64,000 bases of DNA. Source: Picosynechococcus sp. PCC 7003 (GTDB lineage Bacteria; Cyanobacteriota; Cyanobacteriia; Cyanobacteriales; MRBY01). Each line of letters opens with the position of its first letter. The stretch's first letter is position 1. The DNA is taken from NCBI RefSeq assembly GCF_001693255.1, contig NZ_CP016474.1, positions 2,374,661 to 2,438,660 on the forward strand. The letters run 5' to 3'. The position numbers and the translations under genes were made by a program. The notes beneath the pieces are model-generated. The model did no database searches and was not told the origin of the DNA. It was given only the letters and a program-made list of their open reading frames with translations. Shown in pieces: positions 8,822 to 17,601 of the stretch.

Positions 8822-11800
8822 TCACAGGGGCGCAGATTGAGCATTCTGAAAAGGTTTAACAAGCCAGCGGACAAATCGATAAATGTAGGTAAAAATCACA
8901 GGCACCACAATCAGAGTTAAAACGGTGGAGGTACTAAAACCCCCAATCACGGCGATCGCCATCGGACTCCGGGTTGCACCATCGGCCCCCAACTCCAAGG
9001 CAATGGGCAACATCCCGGCAATGGTTGAGAGGGAGGTCATACAAATGGGCCGTAACCGAGAAACCCCAGCTTCGACGAGGGATTTTTTCAGAGTTTTGCC
9101 TTCCCGCAGACCAGAGAGGGTAAAGTCCACCAACAAAATGGCGTTTTTTGTCACCAAACCCATCAACAGCACAATGCCAATGAGGGCAAATAACCCCAGT
9201 TCCTTTTGGGTAATCATCAGACCCAACAAAGCCCCCCCAATGGAGAGGGGTAAGGCGGTCAAAATGCCAAAGGGATAGAGAAAATTATTGTAAAGCAGCA
9301 CCAGAATTGCATAGATGCACAGGACAGCCGCCCCCAACGCTGTGAGGAAACGGCTAAAAATATCGCGCATAATTTCTGCGTCGCCCGCGGGTTCAAGGGT
9401 TACCCCAGGGGGTAAAGGACTCATCACTGGTAAGGCATTCACGGCAGCAAAGGCATCTCCTAAAGAGGTTCCTTCTAGGTTGGCGCCCACTTCCACTTGA
9501 CGGAAGCGATTAAATCGGTCGATCTGGGCCGAACCACTGCCAAGTTTTAATTCAGCCACGGCAGCTAGGGGAACTAATTCACCGGTGTTACTTGGTACTT
9601 GGAGATTTTTGAGGGTTTCAATGTTGCTGCGTTGATCGGGATCGAGTTGAACGCGGATCGGGATTTGGCGATCGCTCAAATTAAATTTGGGCAAATTGAA
9701 ATCATTATCACCAATTAACGCCAGGGAAGCGGTGCGGGAAATGGCCGCCACAGAAACACCGAGATCGGCGGCCCGTTGGGGATCAGGCTGAATAATCAGT
9801 TCGGGTTTAACCAAGCTCGCACTGGAGGAAATGTCCACTAACCCAGGTATACTGCCCATTTGTTGCTCTAAGGTTGTCGCTGTTTCCAAGAGTAGCGGTG
9901 CATTTTCACTTTTGAGCACAATGGAGAGATCTTTAGAATTGCCTGTCCCGCCCGTACTCCGGAAAGACACCCTTGCTCCCGGAATGGTTTGGAAATCACG
10001 CCGCAGGGTTTGTTCAAACTCCGCCTGGGAAACTCGTTCTGCTTGGGGCACAAGGTTGACATAAATGGTGCCACTGTTGACGCTAGTCGCCGTTGCCAAA
10101 ACACTACTCACGGCGGCATTGGCCTGGAGGCGATCGCTCACCTCAGTCATTACCTGTTCACTATCGGCCAGGGTTGCACCGGGGGGCAGATCAAAGGCGA
10201 TCGTACTAATCCCCGTATCGCCGCTGGCAAATAAGCCCTTCGGAATGAAAGGGACCAACTGGAGGCTGCAAATAAAAAAGACCAGGGCAATGAGGAGAGT
10301 TGTTAGACGATGACGCAGCGCCCAACCGAGCAGATTCCGATAAAAACCCGGTTGTTTTTGGCCATTAAAAGCGCCCAATTTTGATTTCAATAGGTAGGCA
10401 CTCAGCATCGGGGTCATGGTGGTGGCCACCAGGGTCGAGAACATCGTTGAGACGGCGACGGTGACCCCAAAGGGCTGGAAAAATTGCCCCGGCACGCCCC
10501 CCATAAAGGCTACAGGCAGAAAGACAGCCACGATGGTTGCAGTTGTTGCCACCACGGCGAGGCCAATTTCCCGGGCGCCGTCAATGGCAGCCTGGAAAGG
10601 TCTTTTGCCCATTTGCAGGTGTTGGTCAATATTTTCAATCATGCAGATGGCATCATCGACCAAGTTCCCGATCGCCAGGGCCAAAGCGAGGAGGGTCATC
10701 CCGTTGAGGGTATAGTCGAGGGCCTGCATCACAAAGAAAGTCGGCACAATGGAGAGGGGCAAGGCGGCGGCGGTAATTAAGGTAGCACGCCAGTCCTTGA
10801 GGAAAAAGCCCACCGTGATCACGGTTAAAATACAGCCAGCCCACAAAGCCATAATGGTGCCGTCATAGGAGGCTTGGATTTCTGTGGCGCGGGTAAAGAT
10901 TAAATCAAAGCGGAGATCCTCTGGGAGGGTGGTTTGCAACTCGGCGATCACCTTTCGGATCCCTTGATCAACCCCGACGACGGTGCTACCCGGACTCCGG
11001 AGTACTGAGAACGCCACCACCGGCTCATTATTGAGGGTTGCTGCCACCCGAGGTTCCCGGAAGCTATCCTCTACACGGCCCAGATTTTCTAGGGGGACGA
11101 GATCCCCATTGGGCAAGGTGATCGGGTATTGTTGCAACTCTTGAATACTTTCTGCACTGCCGAGGGTGCGGACATTTTGCTCATTGCCCCCCAGTTCGAG
11201 GCGGCCCCCGGGACGGTTGAGATTAAACTGGGCAATCTGGTCATTCACCTGGGTTGCGGTGATCCCCAAGCCTTGTAACAAATCAGGGTCAAGATCGACG
11301 CGAATCTCCCGGTCAACCCCCCCCAATCGCTGAATTTCGGCCACCCCTTCTACGTTTGTGAGTTCTCGGCCAATGCGACGGTCAATGAGATCACTGAGTT
11401 CTTCGACGGTGCGCTCCCCAGACGAGAGAGCATAGGTCATCACGGCTCCCCCAGCAAAATCGAGTTTTTGGACAATGGGATCGGTGATGTCCTGGGGCAA
11501 GGATGAGCGAATTTGGGCGATCGCATTGCGCACATCATTGGTCGCCTGGTCGGTGTCGGTGCCCAGCTCAAAATTCACAACCGTCTGGGAATTGCCATCG
11601 GTCACGGTGGAGGTGATTTGGTCAATATTGGCGAGGCTGGCGACGGAATCTTCGATTTTTTTGGTGATTTCCGTTTCAATCTCTTCTGGGGCCGCCCCTG
11701 GCTGGCTCACACTCACCGTTACGGCGGAAATATCGATGTTTGGCGTATTATCGATGCCAAGGTTTAAAAATGAATAGATCCCCACGATGGTCATAATCAT

Positions 11801-11860
11801 GAAGGCCACGAGGGTCGGCACTGGATTTTTGATGGACCAGGCAGAGAGGTGAAAGGACAT
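8822..11860 (-). CDS. RND-family multidrug/heavy-metal efflux permease (AcrB-like)
   Basis: A 1012-residue inner-membrane proton antiporter of the AcrB/MexB type. The N-terminal helix (PVPTLVAFMIMTIVG) leads into a periplasmic porter domain (VSVSQPGAAPEEIETEI). A block of helices at about residues 330-540 contains the charged proton-relay residues in LALALAIGNLVDDAICMIEN. A second porter domain follows, then a second helix block ending in LIGIVLLMGLVTKNAILLVDF. Length and two-fold symmetry are normal. RND pumps work with a periplasmic adaptor and an outer-membrane channel; neither is encoded beside it, so partners must lie elsewhere. It follows sbcC by 67 bases on the same strand. The substrate cannot be predicted from sequence alone. 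Confidence 0.94.
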   Translation of the reverse strand: MSFHLSAWSIKNPVPTLVAFMIMTIVGIYSFLNLGIDNTPNIDISAVTVSVSQPGAAPEEIETEITKKIEDSVASLANIDQITSTVTDGNSQTVVNFELGTDTDQATNDVRNAIAQIRSSLPQDITDPIVQKLDFAGGAVMTYALSSGERTVEELSDLIDRRIGRELTNVEGVAEIQRLGGVDREIRVDLDPDLLQGLGITATQVNDQIAQFNLNRPGGRLELGGNEQNVRTLGSAESIQELQQYPITLPNGDLVPLENLGRVEDSFREPRVAATLNNEPVVAFSVLRSPGSTVVGVDQGIRKVIAELQTTLPEDLRFDLIFTRATEIQASYDGTIMALWAGCILTVITVGFFLKDWRATLITAAALPLSIVPTFFVMQALDYTLNGMTLLALALAIGNLVDDAICMIENIDQHLQMGKRPFQAAIDGAREIGLAVVATTATIVAVFLPVAFMGGVPGQFFQPFGVTVAVSTMFSTLVATTMTPMLSAYLLKSKLGAFNGQKQPGFYRNLLGWALRHRLTTLLIALVFFICSLQLVPFIPKGLFASGDTGISTIAFDLPPGATLADSEQVMTEVSDRLQANAAVSSVLATATSVNSGTIYVNLVPQAERVSQAEFEQTLRRDFQTIPGARVSFRSTGGTGNSKDLSIVLKSENAPLLLETATTLEQQMGSIPGLVDISSSASLVKPELIIQPDPQRAADLGVSVAAISRTASLALIGDNDFNLPKFNLSDRQIPIRVQLDPDQRSNIETLKNLQVPSNTGELVPLAAVAELKLGSGSAQIDRFNRFRQVEVGANLEGTSLGDAFAAVNALPVMSPLPPGVTLEPAGDAEIMRDIFSRFLTALGAAVLCIYAILVLLYNNFLYPFGILTALPLSIGGALLGLMITQKELGLFALIGIVLLMGLVTKNAILLVDFTLSGLREGKTLKKSLVEAGVSRLRPICMTSLSTIAGMLPIALELGADGATRSPMAIAVIGGFSTSTVLTLIVVPVIFTYIYRFVRWLVKPFQNAQSAPL

Positions 11861-11927
11861 ACCAGGGGCAACTGTTGCGATTTGTTACGGTTTCTATTCT
11901 AGGCACAGTTGTCGGAAATATGGGGGG

Positions 11928-14900
11928 TTAGTTGTTGACCTGGAGTTGGGAGCCTTGCTGATCTTTATAGACTTCGATGCGGCTTTGAAAGGCTTCCTTG
12001 AACTGGGGAATGTGAGTCACAGCGAGAATACAGGCAAAGTCAGCGGCGATCGCATTGATGGCTCCAATCAAGCGATTACAGCCTTCGGTATCCTGGGTGC
12101 CAAAGCCTTCATCAATGACCAGCATTTGGAGCGTTGTACCGGAACGGTAGGCTAAGAGTTTCGCGAGGGCGAGGCGGATTGAAAAGTTGATCCGGAATGC
12201 TTCCCCCCCGGAATAGGTTTCGTAGGCGCGGGTGCCCCGGGCATCGGCAATGACAATATCGAGGGTATCGATCATCTGGGCGCTAGTTTTTTTGCTGCCT
12301 TTCTTAGCCTTTTGGGTGAGAAATTGCACATGGAATTGGTGCTCGGTGAGGCGACCGAGGATTTGATTGGTTTCGGCTTCTAGTTGGGGCAGGGCATTTT
12401 CGATCATTAGGGCCTGAATGCCGTTTTTCCCGAAGGCTTGACCGAGTTCGTGGTGGATGCGGTATTGACGCCGTAGTTCTTTGAGTTCTGTTTTGCTGTT
12501 TTTTTGCGCAAGGGCGATCGCCCGGAGATTTTCTAAAGATTGCTGTCGTTGGCCGCGCTGGGTGATTGCTGTTTCCAAGGCTTGGCGACAGGTTTGCAAT
12601 TGACTTTCCAGGTGGTTGATCTCCCCTTGATCGGCGTGGATATTATCTAAATTTTCTTGTAACTGCGCGATCTGTTGTTCGAGTTGCGCTAGTTCCGTTT
12701 GGGCAACCGTTTGGCGCTGGTTTACCTCCTGTAGTTGAGTTTCCAGGCTGGTCTGTTGCCGTTGGGCTTGGCTCAGTTCGAGGTGACGTTGTTGCCAAAT
12801 TTGCCCCTGTTGGAGTGCCTGGCGGAGTTGTTGGTGGGTGCTGCGGTCGTAGTTGAGGGCGTTTAACTGCTCCTGAAGTTGCGCAAGACGGACTTGCCAG
12901 GGAGATGTGTGCCTATTTTGGTCGAGTTGATGGCGCTGGGCCTTCAGTTCTGCTTCCCGTTGGGGCAGTTCCCGTTGAAGGGCCTCCAGGCGTTGGCGCG
13001 CTTGTTTTAATTCCACCTCTTTTAGTTCTGCCCCACGGTATTTTTTTTCGGTTTCTCTGGCGATCGCCAACTGGGATTCATCGTATTGCAGGGTGTCTAA
13101 CTGGTGTTGCACTTCTGCCAATTCTGCCCGCAGATCCTCAGCGTAGGCTTCTAGGTGGAGGGCCCGCTCTAGGGTTAATAATTCCTGCTCTACCTGTTTC
13201 AGTTCTTTTTCGAGGGCTTGGTTGGTTTCAATGGCCTGCTCAAGGCGGATCATTTGTTGGTCATAGCTTTCATAGCGGCTCCGGACTTGATCGACAGCTT
13301 TCAGTTCCTGGTGGTAGTCACGCAGCAATTGACCACAACGCTTAAGTTCATTTTGAAACGTCAGAATTTCTGCTTCAATGGCACTGTACTGGGCCTGGGT
13401 TTTGGCCATCACATTTTGGTGGTGGTCATGGTCAAGGTTTTGTTCGCAGAGGGGACAAGTGGCCCCCGGTTGTTGCAGCAGGGCGAGTTTTTGTTGGAGC
13501 TCCTGGAGTTGTGTTTGGCAGTTGCGCTCGGCGTCCTGGAGACGGACTTGTTGGGTGGAAATATCAAGGTGTTGTTGCTGAATCTGGTCTAGATGTTTTT
13601 TCTGGTGGTCTAGATCGGCCATGGTTTGATCGAGGCGCTGCAATTCCGCCCGCTGCTGGGGAATTTGGGCAATTTTTTCAGCGAGGTTTTGCTGTTGTTG
13701 TCGAGATGCGGCCAGTTGCAACTTTAGTTTTTCGGCGGCCTGGCTGATTTGGTTTTCTAACTGTTGCCGTTGCTGGAGTAGGGGTTGGGCTTGGTGGTGG
13801 GCCGCTTCCAGGTGCTTGATCTGGTTACGGGTGCGTTCTAATTGGTCTAGGGCGCTGGTCAGGTCGGGGGCGATCGCCAAGGTTTCTTGGACTTCTGCTT
13901 GCTGCTGGATGAGGGTCTGGATCTGCACTTCTAGCTGCTGAATCTGCCGTTGCTGCTCATTTTCTTCAGCTTGGATATTTTGCTGAATGGTTTGTTGCTC
14001 CTGCTGGAGGTCTTGGTATTGCTGGGATTTTTGGTTGAGCTGTTCTTCCTGCTGCTGGAGGGTTTGCCAGCGTTGGTATTCGGCTTCGATGGTGTCGGCT
14101 TGGTGCAGAATCGCTGTATTTTGCGCTAACTCTTGCTGGAGCTGTTGGGCCTGGGTACTGAGGCGAGTGAGGTCTTGGTGGCGGCGCTGGTGCTGTTGCT
14201 GGAGCGTTTCAGCTTGGCTTTGCAGGAGTTGCTGTTGTTGGGCGATCGCCTGAATTTTTTGGAGCTGATCCTGGAGTTGATTTTCTTGTTGCTTACCCTC
14301 GCTAATGGTCTGTTCGATGGCAGCGAGGTCTGCTTCTAGCTGGGGTTTTGCCCGGAGTTGCTCGGTTTGGGGGGCGAGGCTTTCTTCGAGGAGATCGGCC
14401 TTGAGTTTAAAAGATCTCGCTTTGTCCTTCGCGAGTTGGGCGAGGCTTTCGTAGCGGTCAAGCTTGAGGAGATCGCTCAAAATCTTTTTGCGATCCGCAG
14501 GTTTGGCCACCATAAATTCATCGGCATGGCCCTGACGTAGATAGGCGGAATTAATAAAGGTGTCGTAGTCTAGCTTGATCTCTTGATCGATGAGTTCTTG
14601 GGTTTCCCGGATCCCCTTACCTGTAATTGCGGTAAAGTCCCCCGTCGGCGATCGCACTTGGAATTGCAAAGTCGCCCCTCGCCCCCGTGATCGCATCCGA
14701 ATAATTCGATAAACCTGCTGGTGACAAAGCAACTCAAAATCGACCCGCACATCCATTTCGCCCATGTGGATCACATCATCGGCACTGCTGGTGCGGCTTT
14801 TGCCCCAGATCACCCAGGTTACTGCTTCTAACAAGGATGATTTTCCGGCCCCATTTGGGCCACAAATACAGGCCGTGTGAAAGCCCGTGAAATCTAAAAC

Positions 14901-14951
14901 GGCATCACGGTAACTGAGGAAATTTTTCAGGGTGAGTTTTAGGGGCGTCAT
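11928..14951 (-). CDS. sbcC: SbcC nuclease subunit (SMC-like ATPase)
   Basis: The ATPase partner of the SbcD nuclease, which opens DNA hairpins and processes double-strand ends. The 1007-residue protein has the Rad50/SbcC plan: Walker A GPNGAGKSSLLEAVTW at about residue 34, a long Gln-rich coiled coil, a zinc hook CPLC (about residue 497), the returning coil, the ABC signature YSGGEAFRINFS and Walker B LQMLVIDEGFGTQD near the end. The ATG at 14951 is preferred over the upstream GTG-type start because MTPLKLTLKNFLSYRD is the family N-terminus. No sbcD is adjacent. The long coiled coil is unusually Gln-rich, which produces long open frames on the other strand that are not genes. Confidence 0.95.
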   Translation of the reverse strand: MTPLKLTLKNFLSYRDAVLDFTGFHTACICGPNGAGKSSLLEAVTWVIWGKSRTSSADDVIHMGEMDVRVDFELLCHQQVYRIIRMRSRGRGATLQFQVRSPTGDFTAITGKGIRETQELIDQEIKLDYDTFINSAYLRQGHADEFMVAKPADRKKILSDLLKLDRYESLAQLAKDKARSFKLKADLLEESLAPQTEQLRAKPQLEADLAAIEQTISEGKQQENQLQDQLQKIQAIAQQQQLLQSQAETLQQQHQRRHQDLTRLSTQAQQLQQELAQNTAILHQADTIEAEYQRWQTLQQQEEQLNQKSQQYQDLQQEQQTIQQNIQAEENEQQRQIQQLEVQIQTLIQQQAEVQETLAIAPDLTSALDQLERTRNQIKHLEAAHHQAQPLLQQRQQLENQISQAAEKLKLQLAASRQQQQNLAEKIAQIPQQRAELQRLDQTMADLDHQKKHLDQIQQQHLDISTQQVRLQDAERNCQTQLQELQQKLALLQQPGATCPLCEQNLDHDHHQNVMAKTQAQYSAIEAEILTFQNELKRCGQLLRDYHQELKAVDQVRSRYESYDQQMIRLEQAIETNQALEKELKQVEQELLTLERALHLEAYAEDLRAELAEVQHQLDTLQYDESQLAIARETEKKYRGAELKEVELKQARQRLEALQRELPQREAELKAQRHQLDQNRHTSPWQVRLAQLQEQLNALNYDRSTHQQLRQALQQGQIWQQRHLELSQAQRQQTSLETQLQEVNQRQTVAQTELAQLEQQIAQLQENLDNIHADQGEINHLESQLQTCRQALETAITQRGQRQQSLENLRAIALAQKNSKTELKELRRQYRIHHELGQAFGKNGIQALMIENALPQLEAETNQILGRLTEHQFHVQFLTQKAKKGSKKTSAQMIDTLDIVIADARGTRAYETYSGGEAFRINFSIRLALAKLLAYRSGTTLQMLVIDEGFGTQDTEGCNRLIGAINAIAADFACILAVTHIPQFKEAFQSRIEVYKDQQGSQLQVNN

Positions 14952-15145
14952 GGATAGACTGTCGGCGACAAACACTAATCCCCATCATATCCCCGTTATT
15001 TCGTTCCCCAACCCCAAAGAATTTTATGGATCTGTTACCTCGCAAGGAAGTGACTGCTACCATGGACGCAGAAAAATCGGTGGTAGCCGGAAACGTTTTG
15101 CCCTGATTGATGGTCTACAGTTCCAGTTCTCCCCCCCCATTTCCG

Positions 15146-15907
15146 ATGAAAAAGCTATTCTTTACCGCCTGTTGCTTGCTGCCTTTGGCGATCGCCCCCC
15201 AGGTACGAGCCGAAAACCTGACCCACCTCAGCCAACTGCTTTCGAGTCGTCAATGTCAGAATTGTCAACTGACCCGGAGCGGCCTCGCTAATGCCCGTTT
15301 AGATGGGGCTGACCTACGGGGAGCGGATTTACGTCAAGCGAACCTGAGCCGGGCCGACCTGAGCCTTGCGGATTTGCGGGGGGCCAATTTAACCGGGGCG
15401 TCCCTGGTGGGGGCCAATTTAGCTGGAGCTGACCTCGAAGGAGCTATTTTAGACGGTGCCGATCTCCGGGAAGCCTATTTAGCCGGGGCAAATTTTACCA
15501 ATACTTCCCTACGGACGTTCTACATTGCGCGGGCGGTGGGCCTGTTAGATGCTCCCGTTTCGGCTGAGCAGCTTTATCAATGGGGCTTTGTGGAAGGGGA
15601 AAATAAAAATCACCGCATGGCGATCGCCTACTATGATGCCGCCGCCAACCGAGAACCCGACAATGGAGCCATTTATCTCTCCCGGGCGATCGCCCGCTAT
15701 CAACTGCGGGACTTTGGCCAGGCCCAACAGGATGCCACCTTCGCCCAAACCCTATTTACCAGCCAAGGATCGACCGTTGGTGTGGATGCGAGCCAGAGGT
15801 TACTCGACGAAATTGACCTCGCCCTCAACCCGAAACAAGATTCTGGAAATACTGCCGGTAACATCCTCAGCGCCATTAGCTCCGTGCTGTTGCGTTTCTT
15901 CTTTTAA
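15146..15907 (+). CDS. Secreted pentapeptide-repeat protein with C-terminal TPR-like segment
   Basis: A 253-residue protein starting at the ATG at 15146, which gives a typical signal peptide (MKKLFFTACCLLPLAIA, cleavage near VRA-EN); the frame extends 13 codons further upstream without signal-peptide character. Residues about 45-125 form pentapeptide repeats A(D/N)LxG (GADLRGADLRQANLSRADL), which fold as a right-handed square beta helix. Residues about 150-220 (AYYDAAANREPDNGAIYLSRAIARYQLRD) look like a TPR pair. A short hydrophobic, phenylalanine-rich C-terminus (SSVLLRFFF) may anchor it. Such proteins are common in cyanobacterial thylakoid lumen and periplasm and are mostly uncharacterised. 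An intrinsic terminator follows at 15930-15952. Confidence 0.85.
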   Translation: MKKLFFTACCLLPLAIAPQVRAENLTHLSQLLSSRQCQNCQLTRSGLANARLDGADLRGADLRQANLSRADLSLADLRGANLTGASLVGANLAGADLEGAILDGADLREAYLAGANFTNTSLRTFYIARAVGLLDAPVSAEQLYQWGFVEGENKNHRMAIAYYDAAANREPDNGAIYLSRAIARYQLRDFGQAQQDATFAQTLFTSQGSTVGVDASQRLLDEIDLALNPKQDSGNTAGNILSAISSVLLRFFF

Positions 15908-15929
15908 AAATCCCTAGGCTATTTCGTTA

Positions 15930-15952
15930 CCAAAGCTTTTGGCCTCTTTTTT
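15930..15952 (+). terminator. Intrinsic terminator after the pentapeptide-repeat gene
   Basis: CCAAA-GCT-TTTGG (15930-15942) is followed by a CT-rich tract with six Ts (to 15952), 22 bases after the stop codon of the pentapeptide-repeat gene. The stem is short (5 bp), so efficiency is uncertain. Confidence 0.5.
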
Positions 15953-16000
15953 GCCTCGGCCCAAGCGGCTATATGATCAAGTCAATGAATTTCTTAATTT

Positions 16001-16040
16001 GTCCCCTAAATCTCCCCCAAATTGGGGGCAGGGGGGCTTC
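16001..16040. repeat. Cyanobacterial C-rich dispersed repeat element
   Basis: GTCCCCTAAATCTCCCCC followed by AAATTGGGGGC and a G tract. It includes the inverted pair CCCCCAA/TTGGGGG at 16014-16028. The first part resembles, in reverse orientation, the repeat at 50061-50118 (GGGGGATTTAGGGGGAT). Both occur between convergent genes, here between the pentapeptide-repeat gene and nadK. Confidence 0.6.
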
Positions 16041-16057
16041 ATAAATGGACTCTAAGC

Positions 16058-16978
16058 TTAATTGCGGTGGTTATTCTGGTAGCGGATCCGTGATCCGGCC
16101 CACTGGAGCTTATCGCGAATGGTTTGATAAAACGAATAGGTTTCCCGCAGGATAATAAATTTGCAGTCGCAATGGGCCTTTTGGACATTGACCCATTGGC
16201 CTGGCCAAACGGAAGTTGCCAAGGCCCCATCCATCCAGAGCTTGTTATTCAGGTCATAGTCTCCGAGGGGCCAGATATCCACATTAGAGCGAGCGGGCAA
16301 GACAATCGGGCGACTCGACAGACTCAAAGGACAGATGGGCGTCACAACGATCGCCTCTAAACCAGGGTGCATAATCGGCCCATTCGCAGAAGCGGTGTAA
16401 CAGGTTGACCCAGTGGAAGTGGCCACCAATAATCCGTCCCCATGGTATTGATCCACGATGGTGCAATCGACCTCCATTTCAAAGACGGCGGTGGGCATCC
16501 GGTCAATGGCGGCGGGTTTGACGCACATTTCATTGAGAGCATAGAAGGTTTCGCTGACAATTTCTGGATCTTGGCGATCGCCTTCACAGATTTTGGCCTC
16601 TAACATCATCCGGGTTTCCACTGCATAGGCGTCGTTACGGAGTCGTTCCCACAGGGCCTGGCTATTTTCAAGCTGCTCAAAGGGTTCGGTCAAAAAGCCC
16701 AGGTGGCCGCCGACATTCACCGCCAGAATCGGAATATTTTCCTTGGAAAGGTGGCGGGCTGCCGCCAAAACGGTGCCATCTCCCCCCAGGACAATGGCGA
16801 GATCGATGGGCTCACTAACTGAGGCCAAAAATACGGGATAGGGATTATCTTTAAAGCCGCTGGGGCCGAGCAGAATGCGACTCCCCTGGGCTTCTAATTC
16901 GCGGGCACAGCGTTCGGCCCATTTCTTGGCAAAGGGATCGCCCGCTTTATAGGCAATGATGACTTGATCAAGGTTCAC
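16058..16978 (-). CDS. nadK: NAD kinase
   Basis: Phosphorylates NAD to NADP in the cytoplasm. The 306-residue protein contains the kinase signature VLGGDGTVLAAAR, the following VNVGGHLGFLTE, and the substrate loop region ATSTGSTCYTASANGP. The start chosen is the GTG at 16978, which leaves a 7-base gap after the upstream lipoprotein gene and gives an N-terminus NLDQVIIAYKAGD typical of the fold; the open frame runs back to 17065 but would overlap the upstream gene. It is the last gene of a probable sixA-gltA-lipoprotein-nadK transcription unit. Cyanobacteria commonly carry two NAD kinases; which paralogue this is cannot be decided here. Confidence 0.93.
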   Translation of the reverse strand: MNLDQVIIAYKAGDPFAKKWAERCARELEAQGSRILLGPSGFKDNPYPVFLASVSEPIDLAIVLGGDGTVLAAARHLSKENIPILAVNVGGHLGFLTEPFEQLENSQALWERLRNDAYAVETRMMLEAKICEGDRQDPEIVSETFYALNEMCVKPAAIDRMPTAVFEMEVDCTIVDQYHGDGLLVATSTGSTCYTASANGPIMHPGLEAIVVTPICPLSLSSRPIVLPARSNVDIWPLGDYDLNNKLWMDGALATSVWPGQWVNVQKAHCDCKFIILRETYSFYQTIRDKLQWAGSRIRYQNNHRN

Positions 16979-16985
16979 GGCATTT

Positions 16986-17585
16986 CTAAGATGACTCGGG
17001 GCGCACCTGAAAACTTTGTTGGCTTTGCTCGACCCCAGCCGTAAAGGCAGCGGTGGGTCTATCACTACTATAGGTAATTACCCAAAAGGTGGTCGCTTGC
17101 GGATACACATAGCTCACCTGTTTGAGGTCGCCACGGTTCAATTCTAAGCGCCCTTGCTCCGCCGTTTGGGTTAGGTTCACCGTAATGCCAGCGGCCTGGA
17201 GTTTGGCCACCTGTTGTTGCAGATAATCTTCTAAGGTCAGGGTTTCTGGACGTTCTTCTTGGACGATGGTGATGCTGTTTAGGCGATCGCCCTCTGCTTG
17301 AAAAGCGAGCAGTTCTAGGGTTTCGGCATTTTGATTAAGCCACTCAAGGCGATCGCCTTTATCCCAGGCCTCCAAGGTCGCTACCATGGCGGGAAGATCC
17401 AAGCCTGGATTGCCTCCCACATAGCCCGGCGGAATCGCCAACTGTACCTGTTCCGTCGTGAGGGTTTGCCACTGGTCACTGGGGGTCAGCGTTTCTGTTT
17501 CCATCCCAGGGGGATTTGCCCCACACCCCCAAAGAAAGAGCAGCAAGATCCCAAGCCCCAAGCCGCACCATCGGCGTAATTTCAT
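16986..17585 (-). CDS. Small lipoprotein of unknown function
   Basis: A 199-residue protein whose N-terminus is a lipoprotein signal: basic MKLRRW, a hydrophobic core, and the lipobox LWGC with the lipid-modified Cys about residue 21. The mature part contains VQLAIPPGYVGG near residue 50 and a predicted alpha/beta domain (YPQATTFWVITYSSD) reminiscent of small cyanobacterial stress lipoproteins; I do not recognise a named family. The ATG at 17585 is chosen over a GTG three codons upstream. It lies 16 bases after gltA and 7 bases before nadK, so co-transcription is likely, though no functional link to either enzyme is evident. Confidence 0.75.
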   Translation of the reverse strand: MKLRRWCGLGLGILLLFLWGCGANPPGMETETLTPSDQWQTLTTEQVQLAIPPGYVGGNPGLDLPAMVATLEAWDKGDRLEWLNQNAETLELLAFQAEGDRLNSITIVQEERPETLTLEDYLQQQVAKLQAAGITVNLTQTAEQGRLELNRGDLKQVSYVYPQATTFWVITYSSDRPTAAFTAGVEQSQQSFQVRPESS

Positions 17586-17601
17586 CGTGAGCACCGTTCC
17601 T

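Noticed and set aside
13000-14600. Several long plus-strand open frames opposite sbcC
   Set aside because: They mirror the Gln-rich coiled coil of SbcC and have skewed Leu/Val/Cys composition with no family features.
14932-15291. 119-codon plus-strand frame before the pentapeptide-repeat gene
   Set aside because: It overlaps the start of sbcC and the signal peptide of the next gene and has no family features.
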